From RYN-230 sp963834705 (lineage in GTDB: Bacteria; Actinomycetota; Actinomycetes; Streptosporangiales; Streptosporangiaceae), in contig CAWICV010000001.1 of NCBI GenBank assembly GCA_963834705.1, forward strand, positions 124,001-188,000: a stretch of 64,000 nt of DNA. Direction: 5' to 3'. The position numbers and the translations under genes are program-made. Positions 32,111-40,349 of the stretch are shown piece after piece. How positions within the stretch are numbered: position 1 is the first letter of the stretch; each line of letters begins with the position of its first letter. Under the pieces are notes generated by a model that saw only the letters and a list, made by a program, of their open reading frames with translations, did no database searches and had not been told where the DNA came from.

Positions 32111-33954
32111 ACCCCGCGACCGCGTTCGCCACCGTCCTCGTCGACGAGCTGATCCGGTGCGGGCTGCGCGAGGTTGTGCTCGCCCCCGGCTCGCGCAGCG
32201 CGCCGCTGGCCCTGGCGCTGCACGACCGGTGCGGCGGGTCCGGCTCGCCCCGGCTGCATGTCCGGATCGACGAGCGGTCCGCGGCGTTCCTGGCGCTGGG
32301 CCTGGCCAAGGCCGGCGGGCGGCCGGCCGCGGTGTTGTGCACCTCGGGCACCGCTGCGGCGAACTTCCACCCGGCGGTGATCGAGGCGGACGAGTCCGGA
32401 GTGCCGCTGCTGCTGCTCACGGCGGACCGGCCGCCGGAGCTGCGCGGCACCGGTGCGAACCAGACCATCGACCAGGTGCGGCTGTACGGCGGCGCGGTCC
32501 GCTGGTTCGCCGACGTCGGGGTGCCGGAGGCACGCACCGGGATGAACGCCTACTGGCGGTCGCTGGCCTGCCGCGCCTGGGCGGCCGCGTCGGGGGAGAT
32601 GGGCGGATTCCCCGGGCCGGTGCAGCTCAACCTCCCGCTGCGCGACCCCCTGGTGCCCGGAGTGCCCGACGAGGTGGTGGTGGTGGCTGGCCCGGAGGGG
32701 CCAGCCCAGCCCGCACGGCCGCCCGCACAGTCGGCCGCGCCGGCCTCGGCGCGCAGCGGCGACCGGGGGGCTCCGGGGGGTCGCCCCCCCGGCCCAGCAT
32801 GGCCGGAGTCCCTGGACGGGCGGCCGGGTGGAGCGCCGTGGACCCGGCTGGCCGGGCCGGCCAGACGGGAGCAGCCGGGCACCCTGGAACTGCCCTGGAC
32901 GGAAGCTGGCGTTGTGCTGGCTGGTGATGGGACGGCGCGGCCGGCCGCGCTGGCCGCGCTGGCCGAGCAGGCGGGCTGGCCGGTGCTGGCCGAGCCGTCC
33001 TCCGGGGCGCGGCACGGCCACGCCGCGGTGACCGCCTACCAGTACCTGCTCGACGACCCGGGGTTCACCGCCGGGCACCGCCCGGACCTGGTCGTCATCG
33101 CCGGCCGTCCCGGGCTGTCCCGGGGCCAGCTCGGTTTCCTGCGGCAGGCGGCCGCGCACGGCGCCCGGCAGGTGGTGCTCACCCAGGGCCCGGGCCGGTG
33201 GGCCGACCCGGGCCGGACGGCCACGGACGTCACGGCGTGGATCCGGCTCAGCGATGGCCCGCCGGCCGGGCCGCCTGGGGACTGGCTGCGCCGGTGGCAG
33301 CGGGCGGACGCGGCGGCCCGCGCCGCGCTGGACGCAGTGCTGGACGCGGGCGCGGAGCTCACCGAGCCGCGGCTGGCCCGCGACTTGGCCGCGGCGCTGC
33401 CCGACGGCGCGCTGCTGTGGGCCGCGTCCAGCCTGCCCATCCGGGACCTGGACCGGCAGATGGCCCCCCGGGCCGGGTTGCGCGTGCTGGCCAGCCGCGG
33501 CGCGAGCGGCATCGACGGGCTGTTCTCCGCCGCGTCCGGGGCGGCGCTGGCCCACCAGGCCGCGGGCGGCGGCCCCGCGGTGGCGCTGCTCGGCGACCTG
33601 GCCGTCCTGCACGACGCGCCGGGGCTGTTCGCCGGGCCCGGCGAGCCGCGCCCGGACCTGGCCATCGTGGTGGTCAGCAACGACGGGGGCGGGATCTTCT
33701 CCACCCTGGAGCCGGCCGCGTTTCCGGACAGCTTCGAGCGCGTGTTCGGCACCCCGCACGGCGCCCGGTTCAGCGCGCTGGCCGCGGCCGCCGGGCTGCC
33801 CCACCGGGAACTGCGCGAGGCCGCGGACCTGCCCACCGCGCTGCGCGGCGGCGGGCTGCGCATCGTCGAGGTGCCGGCCGGCCGGGCCGCGGGCGCGGCG
33901 CTGCGGCAGCGGCTGCACGAGGCCGCCGTGGCCGCCGTCCGCGGGCTCCGCTGA
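32107..33954 (+). CDS. menD: SEPHCHC synthase MenD with repeat-encoded linker
   Basis: 615 residues, ThDP enzyme of menaquinone synthesis (isochorismate plus 2-oxoglutarate). VVLAPGSRSAPLALAL and the catalytic-type Glu in RIDERSAAFLALG at the N-terminus, TSGTAAANFHPAV, TADRPPELRGTGANQTIDQ, and the ThDP-binding GDLAVLHDA / VVSNDGGGIFSTLE near the C-terminus. Residues ~212-230 are a Gly/Pro/Arg insert encoded by an inverted copy of the palindromic repeat, placed in the linker before the central domain, where it should be tolerated. Coupled to menC by 4-bp overlap. Confidence 0.94.
   Translation: MNPATAFATVLVDELIRCGLREVVLAPGSRSAPLALALHDRCGGSGSPRLHVRIDERSAAFLALGLAKAGGRPAAVLCTSGTAAANFHPAVIEADESGVPLLLLTADRPPELRGTGANQTIDQVRLYGGAVRWFADVGVPEARTGMNAYWRSLACRAWAAASGEMGGFPGPVQLNLPLRDPLVPGVPDEVVVVAGPEGPAQPARPPAQSAAPASARSGDRGAPGGRPPGPAWPESLDGRPGGAPWTRLAGPARREQPGTLELPWTEAGVVLAGDGTARPAALAALAEQAGWPVLAEPSSGARHGHAAVTAYQYLLDDPGFTAGHRPDLVVIAGRPGLSRGQLGFLRQAAAHGARQVVLTQGPGRWADPGRTATDVTAWIRLSDGPPAGPPGDWLRRWQRADAAARAALDAVLDAGAELTEPRLARDLAAALPDGALLWAASSLPIRDLDRQMAPRAGLRVLASRGASGIDGLFSAASGAALAHQAAGGGPAVALLGDLAVLHDAPGLFAGPGEPRPDLAIVVVSNDGGGIFSTLEPAAFPDSFERVFGTPHGARFSALAAAAGLPHRELREAADLPTALRGGGLRIVEVPAGRAAGAALRQRLHEAAVAAVRGLR
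32741..32796 (-). repeat. Palindromic repeat copy inside menD (inverted orientation)
   Basis: The reverse complement reads GCCGGGGGGGCGACCCCCCG, GAGCCCCCC, GGTCGCCGCTGCGCGCCGAG, aligning with the units at 5629-5870. In frame within menD. Confidence 0.8.
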
Positions 33955-34262
33955 GGGCCGCGCACCGGGCGCCCGGGCTGGCCCGGAGGGTTATCCCCGA
34001 TACCGGCGAAAGAAGGCAGATTTGCTATACAAGGGCGGGCTATGTGCAAGTTATCCGCAGACCGGGGCGTGCTGGCGGAAGAGTACGTGCCTGTCACGCT
34101 CAAGTCACGAAAGTGTCCCAAGCTGGTGCGTTCACTTGTCGCTGCGACGTGCGTCGTGCTGATCTAGCCAATAGCCGGTCTTCCGGCCTTACAACCATGT
34201 CTGTCGGACCGGTCGGCACTACCCGTGCCAGACCGTTCCCTGTGGGTGAAGGAGCCGTGGTA
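33955..34262 (+). other. Leader region of the oligopeptide transporter operon
   Basis: 308 bp without gene. A palindromic GC block follows menD (around 33968-33985). Two similar strings, TTATCCCCGATACCGG and TTATCCGCAGACCGG, lie about 60 bp apart (near 33990 and 34050), possibly regulator sites. A small hairpin GCCGG/CCGGC sits near 34175. No certain -10/-35 pair. Confidence 0.4.
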
Positions 34263-36122
34263 ATGGGGCGAGCCCCTAAGCAGCAAGCACAACCAAGATC
34301 CAGGCTCCGCAGCAGGTTTGCCCTCGTAGCTGCTGGCGCTGCCGCGCTGGCACTCGTCGCGGCAGGCTGCGGGGGCAGCGGTTCGTCGTCCTCTTCGGGT
34401 TCGGGTGGAGCTAAGCAGAAGGGCGGCACCGCCGTCTACGCCCTGCCCCCGTCGACGACGCCGAACTACATCTTCCCGTACTCCAGCAGCGCTGACTTCA
34501 GCGTGTCCAACATCAGCTACCTGCAGTTCCTGCTGTACCGGCCGCTGTACTGGTTCGGTAACGGGAACAAGCCGACCTACAACCCGTCGCTGAGCGTCGC
34601 CAACGCGCCCCAGTTCAGCGGGAACAAGGTCACGATTAACCTCAAGCACTACATGTGGTCCAACGGCCAGCCGGTGACCGCGTCGAACGTGATGTTCTGG
34701 ATCAACATGGAGACCGCGGAGCCGTCCAACTACGGCGGCTACACCGGGTTCCCGGCCAGCATCGTCAAGAACGTCAAGGTGGTCAGCCCGACCGAGCTGA
34801 CCATGACGATGGACAAGAGCTACTCGCACAGCTGGTTCCTGTACAACGAGCTGGCGCAGATCACCCCGATGCCGGAGGCGTGGGACAGGACCGCGTCCGG
34901 GCCGAGCCACTGCACCACCACGGTGAGCGACTGCAAGGCTGTCTACACCTACCTGGATGGGCAGTCGAAGACGCTGAACAGTTACGCGTCGTCGCCGATC
35001 TGGTCGGTCGTGGACGGGCCGTGGAAGCTCAGCTCGTTCAACGCGGACGGGCACATCACGTTCGTGCCGAACAAGTCCTACACCGGCCCGGTCAAGCCGA
35101 CTCTGTCGCAGTTCCAGGAAGTGCCGTTCACCACCGACGCGGCCGAGTACAGCGTGCTCCAGGCGCCGAACTCCAGCGTCGACGTCGGCTACCTGCCCGA
35201 GCAGGACGCGCCGGCCAAGCCGGTGTCGGCCACGGTGGGGACTAACCCGCTGCACGGTTACACGCTGGCCCCGCTGTACTCCTGGGGCATCAACTACTAC
35301 GTGCTGAACTTCCAGAGCACGACCGGCAACGGCCCAGTGATCAAGCAGCTGTACTTCCGGCAGGCGCTGGCCTACCTGATGAACCAGAAGTCAGTGATCC
35401 AGGGCCCGCTCCGCGGCTACGGCCTGCCCACCGTCGGGCCGGTCCCGAACACGCCGAAGACGCAGTTCCTGTCGCCGCAGGCGCCGTCGGGCGACCCGTT
35501 CCCGTTCAACCAGGCCAAGGCCAAGAGCCTGCTGTCCAGCCACGGCTGGAAGGTCACCCCGAACGGGACGACCACCTGCACAGACCCGAGCAAGTGCGGT
35601 CCGGGCATCAAGTCCGGGCAGGCGCTGTCCTTCACGCTGCCGTTCGCCAACGGCACTGCGTGGATCACCTCGGAGATGACGCAGCTGCAGTCGAACGCGG
35701 CCGCGGTCGGCATCAAGCTGAACCTCAAGCCGGAGCCGTTCAACCAGGTCATCGCCCTGGCCGGCGGCAACTGCGTGGTCACCAAGTCGTCCTGCAACTG
35801 GGACATGGCCAACTGGGGCGGCGGCTGGAACTTCGCCCCGGACTACCAGCCCACGGGTGAAGAGCTGTTCATGTGCGGCGTGCCCGCCAACTCGGGCGGC
35901 TACTGCAGCAAGCAGAACGACTCGCTGATCAACGGCACGCTGACCAACAGCGCGTCAACCGCCATGTACAGCTGGCAGAACTACCTGCAGCCGCAGCTGC
36001 CAGTGGAGTACCAGCCGAACGGCGTCTATGAGCTGACGGAGATCAAGAACAACCTGCGCGGTGTCACTCCGCAGCCGCCGACGCTCGACATCAACCCAGA
36101 GAACTGGTATTTCGTGAAGTAA
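34263..36122 (+). CDS. Oligopeptide ABC transporter substrate-binding lipoprotein
   Basis: 619 residues, family SBP_bac_5. A basic N-terminus and signal peptide end in the lipobox LVAAGC (lipidated Cys36), then a Ser/Gly linker. The body has KGGTAVYALPPSTTPNYIFP, NLKHYMWSNGQPVTASNVMF, WSVVDGPWKLSSFNADGHI and LYFRQALAYLMNQKSVI, all usual in DppA/OppA-like proteins. Several Cys pairs (such as CTTTVSDC) may form disulfides outside the membrane. ATG 34263 has AAGGAG 8 nt before it. First gene of a four-gene operon. Confidence 0.93.
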   Translation: MGRAPKQQAQPRSRLRSRFALVAAGAAALALVAAGCGGSGSSSSSGSGGAKQKGGTAVYALPPSTTPNYIFPYSSSADFSVSNISYLQFLLYRPLYWFGNGNKPTYNPSLSVANAPQFSGNKVTINLKHYMWSNGQPVTASNVMFWINMETAEPSNYGGYTGFPASIVKNVKVVSPTELTMTMDKSYSHSWFLYNELAQITPMPEAWDRTASGPSHCTTTVSDCKAVYTYLDGQSKTLNSYASSPIWSVVDGPWKLSSFNADGHITFVPNKSYTGPVKPTLSQFQEVPFTTDAAEYSVLQAPNSSVDVGYLPEQDAPAKPVSATVGTNPLHGYTLAPLYSWGINYYVLNFQSTTGNGPVIKQLYFRQALAYLMNQKSVIQGPLRGYGLPTVGPVPNTPKTQFLSPQAPSGDPFPFNQAKAKSLLSSHGWKVTPNGTTTCTDPSKCGPGIKSGQALSFTLPFANGTAWITSEMTQLQSNAAAVGIKLNLKPEPFNQVIALAGGNCVVTKSSCNWDMANWGGGWNFAPDYQPTGEELFMCGVPANSGGYCSKQNDSLINGTLTNSASTAMYSWQNYLQPQLPVEYQPNGVYELTEIKNNLRGVTPQPPTLDINPENWYFVK

Positions 36123-36164
36123 CCGGCAACCGGTGACCACACCAGGTCATCGCAGCCAGACGTT

Positions 36165-36193
36165 GGGGGTGCCGGGTCACACCCGGCACCCCC
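36165..36193 (+). promoter_or_regulatory. Strong intercistronic hairpin after the binding-protein gene
   Basis: Perfect 13-bp stem GGGGGTGCCGGGT / ACCCGGCACCCCC with a 3-nt loop, no T-run. It probably stabilises the upstream mRNA or partly terminates, giving more binding protein than permease. Confidence 0.8.
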
Positions 36194-36221
36194 GCGCCAT
36201 ACCGCCCGCAAGGGGGAGTTA

Positions 36222-37181
36222 GTGACAATCTTTCTGCTGCGCCGGGTGCTGCAGTCGATCATCGTCATCCTGCTGGTGACGGTGATGACCTTTGCCCTGT
36301 TGCGGGCGATCCCGGGGAACCCGGCCATCGCCGTCCTCGGCCCGAACTCGTTCCGCAATCCGGGCGCGATCCGTGCCTTCGATCAGCAGTACGGGTTCAA
36401 CCTGCCGTGGTACAGCCAGTACTGGCTGTGGCTACGCCACCTGCTGGCGGGCAACCTCGGCTTCTCATGGAAGCTGAACCAGAGCGTGGCCTCGCTGCTC
36501 AGCACGCACCTGCCCAAGACGATCTTCCTGGTCGGCATCTCCACCATCCTGGCCCTGCTGCTGGCCGTGCCGCTCGGGGTCATCCAGGCCGTGCGCCGGA
36601 ACAAGTTCGTGGATCACTTCTTCAACGGGTTCTCCACCGTGTTCTACGCGATGCCCGCGTTCCTGCTGGGGATCCTGCTGATCCTGGCCTTCGCGATCAA
36701 GATCCCGATCTTCCCGCCCGAAGGCCCGCAGGGTGAGGGCCTGGGCGTGGTCTTCACCAACTTCAACGCGCTGGTCCTGCCGATCATCTCGCTGACCCTG
36801 ATCACGCTCGCGCTGTTCAGCCGGTACATGCGTTCCTCCGTGCTGGACAACCTGACCGAGGACTACGTGCGCACGGCCAAGGCCAAGGGGGCCAGCGAGC
36901 GGCGGGTGCTGATCCGGCACGTGCTGCGCAACTCGCTGATCCCCATCGCCACCCTGCTCGGGCTGAGCCTGCCCGGCATCATCGCGGGCGCGCTGATCAC
37001 CGAGGCAGTGTTCAACTACCCGGGGATGGGCTACCTGTTCTACCAGGCCGCGCTCAATTCGGACTACCCGATCTTGCTCGGAATCACTATCGTCGTAGCT
37101 GTGGCAACAGTCGTGGGGTCGTTGCTCGCCGACATCGCGTACGCGGTGCTCGACCCGCGGGTTAGGTACGTGAGCCAATGA
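36222..37181 (+). CDS. Oligopeptide ABC transporter permease (DppB-type)
   Basis: 319 residues, six membrane helices. It opens TIFLLRRVLQSIIVILLV and has the DppB-type first loop (LRAIPGNPAI). The coupling-helix region reads YVRTAKAKGASERRVLIRHV with the EAA-like motif and ends with VLDPRVRYVSQ. GTG start with AGGGGGAG upstream. The second permease overlaps by 4 bp. Confidence 0.93.
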   Translation: MTIFLLRRVLQSIIVILLVTVMTFALLRAIPGNPAIAVLGPNSFRNPGAIRAFDQQYGFNLPWYSQYWLWLRHLLAGNLGFSWKLNQSVASLLSTHLPKTIFLVGISTILALLLAVPLGVIQAVRRNKFVDHFFNGFSTVFYAMPAFLLGILLILAFAIKIPIFPPEGPQGEGLGVVFTNFNALVLPIISLTLITLALFSRYMRSSVLDNLTEDYVRTAKAKGASERRVLIRHVLRNSLIPIATLLGLSLPGIIAGALITEAVFNYPGMGYLFYQAALNSDYPILLGITIVVAVATVVGSLLADIAYAVLDPRVRYVSQ

Positions 37182-38170
37182 GCCTCGCCAGCGTCCCACC
37201 GGAATTTCCGGACCCGGAAAACCCGTCGGCCACCACCGGTCTGGTCACCACCTATGACACGGAGATCGCCGAACCTGACCAGGCCGCCGCCGTCGCGGCT
37301 GGCGCGCTGCCGGCTGGTAAGCCGCGCAGCACGTTCCGCCGCGGTCTCGAGGTGTTCCTCGAGAACAAACTGGCCGTCACCGGGGTCGGCATCTTCGTCT
37401 TCATGCTGCTGTTCTGCTTCGTCGGCCCGCTGCTGTACAAGACTAATCAGCTCACGGTCAACTTCGCGAACGAATTTATTACGCCCAACGGACAGCACCT
37501 GCTGGGCACCGACGCCAGCGGATTCGACGTGATGGGCCGGCTGATGGTGGCCGGGCAGATCTCGCTGGAGGTCGGCATCGCCGCCGCCGCGCTGGCCACC
37601 GTCATGGGTGTGCTGTGGGGCGCGATAGCCGGCTACTTCGGCGGCATCATCGACTCCGCCATGATGCGCATCGTGGACGCGCTGCTGTCCATCCCGGTGC
37701 TGTTCCTGGCCATCGTGGTGGTAACCCTGGTCACCCCGACCAAGCCGGTCCTCATCCTGGTCATCGCGCTGACCTCATGGCTGACCACCTCCCGGCTGGT
37801 CCGCGGCGAGGCGCTGTCGCTGCGCACGCGCGATTACGTCCAGGCCATGAAGGTGATGGGCGGTGGCAGCCGGCGGGCGGTGCTGCGGCACATCGCGCCG
37901 AACGCGATCGGCACCATCATGGTGAACGCCACCTTCCAGGTGGCCGATGCCATCGCGCTCATCGTCGCGCTCAGTTACCTGGGCCTGGGCATCCGCCCGC
38001 CTCAGCAGGACTGGGGCGGCATGCTCAGCGATGGCATCCAGTACGTCAACGACAACTACTGGTGGCTGATCTTCCCGGCCGGCCTGTGCATCGTGCTGGT
38101 CATCGCCGCCCCGATCTTTATCGGCGAGGGGCTGCGGGACGCCGTCGAGGTCCGTCTGCAGCGCCGATAG
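37178..38170 (+). CDS. Oligopeptide ABC transporter permease (DppC-type)
   Basis: 330 residues. A ~55-residue cytoplasmic N-terminus, then the DppC signature FLENKLAVTGVGIFVFMLLF, LLGTDASGFDVMGRLM, the EAA loop DYVQAMKVMGGGSRRAVLRH and the C-terminal RDAVEVRLQRR. It completes the membrane part with the preceding gene (ATGA overlap). Confidence 0.93.
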   Translation: MSLASVPPEFPDPENPSATTGLVTTYDTEIAEPDQAAAVAAGALPAGKPRSTFRRGLEVFLENKLAVTGVGIFVFMLLFCFVGPLLYKTNQLTVNFANEFITPNGQHLLGTDASGFDVMGRLMVAGQISLEVGIAAAALATVMGVLWGAIAGYFGGIIDSAMMRIVDALLSIPVLFLAIVVVTLVTPTKPVLILVIALTSWLTTSRLVRGEALSLRTRDYVQAMKVMGGGSRRAVLRHIAPNAIGTIMVNATFQVADAIALIVALSYLGLGIRPPQQDWGGMLSDGIQYVNDNYWWLIFPAGLCIVLVIAAPIFIGEGLRDAVEVRLQRR

Positions 38171-38230
38171 CCTGGTCACATACCGCCACGACCTGGCCGG
38201 TACTCCATCCAGCCATTTGATGAGGACAAA

Positions 38231-40297
38231 GTGGCACCACTGCTGCAACTAGAGGAGCTGCGCACCGAAATCCGGCTGCGCAGTGCGACCGTGCACGCGC
38301 TGGAGGGCGTCAGCCTGAGCCTGGACGCCGGCGAATGCCTCGGCATCGTCGGCGAGTCCGGCTGCGGCAAGACGATGACCGCGCTGTCGATCATGCAACT
38401 GCTGCCGCCGGGCGGCCACATCACCGACGGCAAGATCCTGCTGGACGGCCGGGAAATCTCCGCGCTCAACGATGACCAGATGCGGCACGTCCGGGGCAAC
38501 GAGATCGGCATGATCTTCCAGGACCCGATGACGTCGCTCAACCCGACGATGACCATCGGGGACCAGATCTCCGAGACCGTCGTGCTGCACCGTGGCGCGG
38601 ACGCCAAGACGGCCCGGGAGCGGGCCATCGAGGTGCTCCGCCTGGTCGGCATGCCGCGCCCGGCCGAGCGGGTCGGCAACTACCCGCACCAGCTGTCCGG
38701 CGGCATGCGGCAGCGCGTGATGATCGCCATGGCGCTGGCCTGTGAGCCCAAGCTGCTCATCGCGGACGAGCCGACCACCGCACTGGATGTGACCATCCAG
38801 AAGCAGATCCTCGAACTCATCGACGACCTGCGCCGGCGGCTGGGCATGGCGGTCATCCTGGTCACCCACGACCTCGGCGTCATCGCCGGGCGGGCCGACC
38901 GGGCCGCGGTCATGTACGCGGGCCGGGTGGTCGAGACGACCAGCACGATCCGGTTGTTCGCCAACCCGCGCCACCCGTACACCGAGGCGCTGTTCGGCGC
39001 GCTGCCGGAGAAGGCGGTGGAGGGCTCGACCCGGCTGTACAACATCCCGGGCCAGCCGCCGGACCTGACCGCCCCGCCCAAGGGCTGCAAGTTCGCCGCC
39101 CGGTGCCGCTACGTGCAGGACAGCTGCCGCCAGCAGGAGCCGCTGCTCGAGGGGGACACCCCGGACCACGAGTACCGGTGCTTCTTCCCGGTCGGCGAGG
39201 TGTCGGACGAGCCGAAGGTCGCTGAGCTGGCGGTGATCGAGAGGGTGACCTTGGACCAGGTGGCCGGCTCGCTGAACGGGGAGGGCTACCTGCTCCGGAC
39301 CGACCACCTGGTGAAGAACTTCGCGGTGACGTCCGGCGCGATCCTGCAGCGCAAGGTGGGCGACGTGAGCGCCGTCGCCGACGTCAGCTTCGGCATCCAC
39401 CCGGGCAAGACGTTCGGCATGGTCGGCGAGTCCGGCTGCGGCAAGACCACCGTCGGCCGCCTGATCGTCGGCCTGGAGAAGGCCACCGGCGGCTCGATCG
39501 TCCTGGACGGTGAGGACCTGCTCAAGCTGAACCACCGGGACCGGCGCAAGCGCGCCCGCGAGGTCCAGCTCATGTTCCAGGACTCCTACGCCTCGATGGA
39601 CCCGCGGATGCGGGTGGCCACCATCCTGCGCGAGCCACTGGCCATCCAGGGCATTGGCAGCCGGCGGGACCAGCAGAAGAAAATCGCGGCGATCCTGGAC
39701 CAGGTGGGCTTGCCCCAGGGCGCGATCGAGCGGTACCCGCACGAGTTCTCCGGTGGCCAGCGGCAGCGGCTCGGGCTGGCCCGGGCGCTCATCCTGAACC
39801 CGAAGCTGCTGGTCGCGGACGAGCCGGTGTCCGCGCTGGACGTGTCGATCCAGGCGCAGATCCTGAACCTGATGCGGGACCTGCAGCAGGACCTGGGGCT
39901 GACCTACCTGTTCATCTCGCACGACCTGTCCGTGGTGCGCTACCTGTCGGAAGTGATTGGCGTGATGTACCTGGGCAAGATGGTCGAAATCGGCCCGTCG
40001 GAAGAGGTGTACTACTTCCCGGTGCACCCGTACACCAAGGGCCTCATCGACACCGTGCCGGTGGCCGACCCGATCAGGGCCCAGCAGGTGGCGGAGCAGG
40101 GAGTGGCCGGCGAACTGCCGTCCGCCATCGACCCGCCGTCCGGCTGCCGGTTCCGTACCCGGTGCCCGCGGGCCCAGGAGATCTGCGCCGAGCAGGAGCC
40201 GCCGCTGCGCCCGTTCAGCACCGGCGGCCACCTGGCGGCCTGCCACTTCCCGCTGCGCGACCCGGTCGGCACGGCCGAGACCGCCGCGGCGAGCTGA
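38231..40297 (+). CDS. Fused two-domain oligopeptide ABC transporter ATPase (DppD-DppF)
   Basis: 688 residues with two complete ATPases. First: GESGCGKTMTALSIM, LSGGMRQRVMIAMAL, LLIADEPTTALDVT, and the C-terminal Cys cluster FAARCRYVQDSCRQQEP of the oligopeptide family. Second: GESGCGKTTVGRLIVG, FSGGQRQRLGLARAL, LLVADEPVSALDVS, and RTRCPRAQEICAEQEP. Usually two separate proteins; here a linker of ~40 residues joins them. Both active sites look intact. The Cys clusters may hold Fe-S or metal as in DppD-type ATPases. GAGGA precedes GTG 38231. Confidence 0.93.
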   Translation: MAPLLQLEELRTEIRLRSATVHALEGVSLSLDAGECLGIVGESGCGKTMTALSIMQLLPPGGHITDGKILLDGREISALNDDQMRHVRGNEIGMIFQDPMTSLNPTMTIGDQISETVVLHRGADAKTARERAIEVLRLVGMPRPAERVGNYPHQLSGGMRQRVMIAMALACEPKLLIADEPTTALDVTIQKQILELIDDLRRRLGMAVILVTHDLGVIAGRADRAAVMYAGRVVETTSTIRLFANPRHPYTEALFGALPEKAVEGSTRLYNIPGQPPDLTAPPKGCKFAARCRYVQDSCRQQEPLLEGDTPDHEYRCFFPVGEVSDEPKVAELAVIERVTLDQVAGSLNGEGYLLRTDHLVKNFAVTSGAILQRKVGDVSAVADVSFGIHPGKTFGMVGESGCGKTTVGRLIVGLEKATGGSIVLDGEDLLKLNHRDRRKRAREVQLMFQDSYASMDPRMRVATILREPLAIQGIGSRRDQQKKIAAILDQVGLPQGAIERYPHEFSGGQRQRLGLARALILNPKLLVADEPVSALDVSIQAQILNLMRDLQQDLGLTYLFISHDLSVVRYLSEVIGVMYLGKMVEIGPSEEVYYFPVHPYTKGLIDTVPVADPIRAQQVAEQGVAGELPSAIDPPSGCRFRTRCPRAQEICAEQEPPLRPFSTGGHLAACHFPLRDPVGTAETAAAS

Positions 40298-40311
40298 TCA
40301 GCGCACGTCAA

Positions 40312-40340
40312 ACGGCCCGCACCCGTCAGGGGCGGGCCGT
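40312..40340. terminator. Hairpin between convergent transporter and menF genes
   Basis: ACGGCCCGC (40312-40320) pairs with GCGGGCCGT (40332-40340), extended by CCC/GGG with a 1-nt bulge and loop GTCA. It lies 15 bp after the transporter stop and 10 bp before the menF stop and could serve both strands. No strong T-run. Confidence 0.65.
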
Positions 40341-40349
40341 CTGCCTGGG

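Noticed and set aside
38249..40246. Long minus-strand open frame antisense to the fused ATPase.
   Set aside because: Mirror of a strongly conserved gene; composition typical of antisense frames (RQHVAG-like), no start signals.
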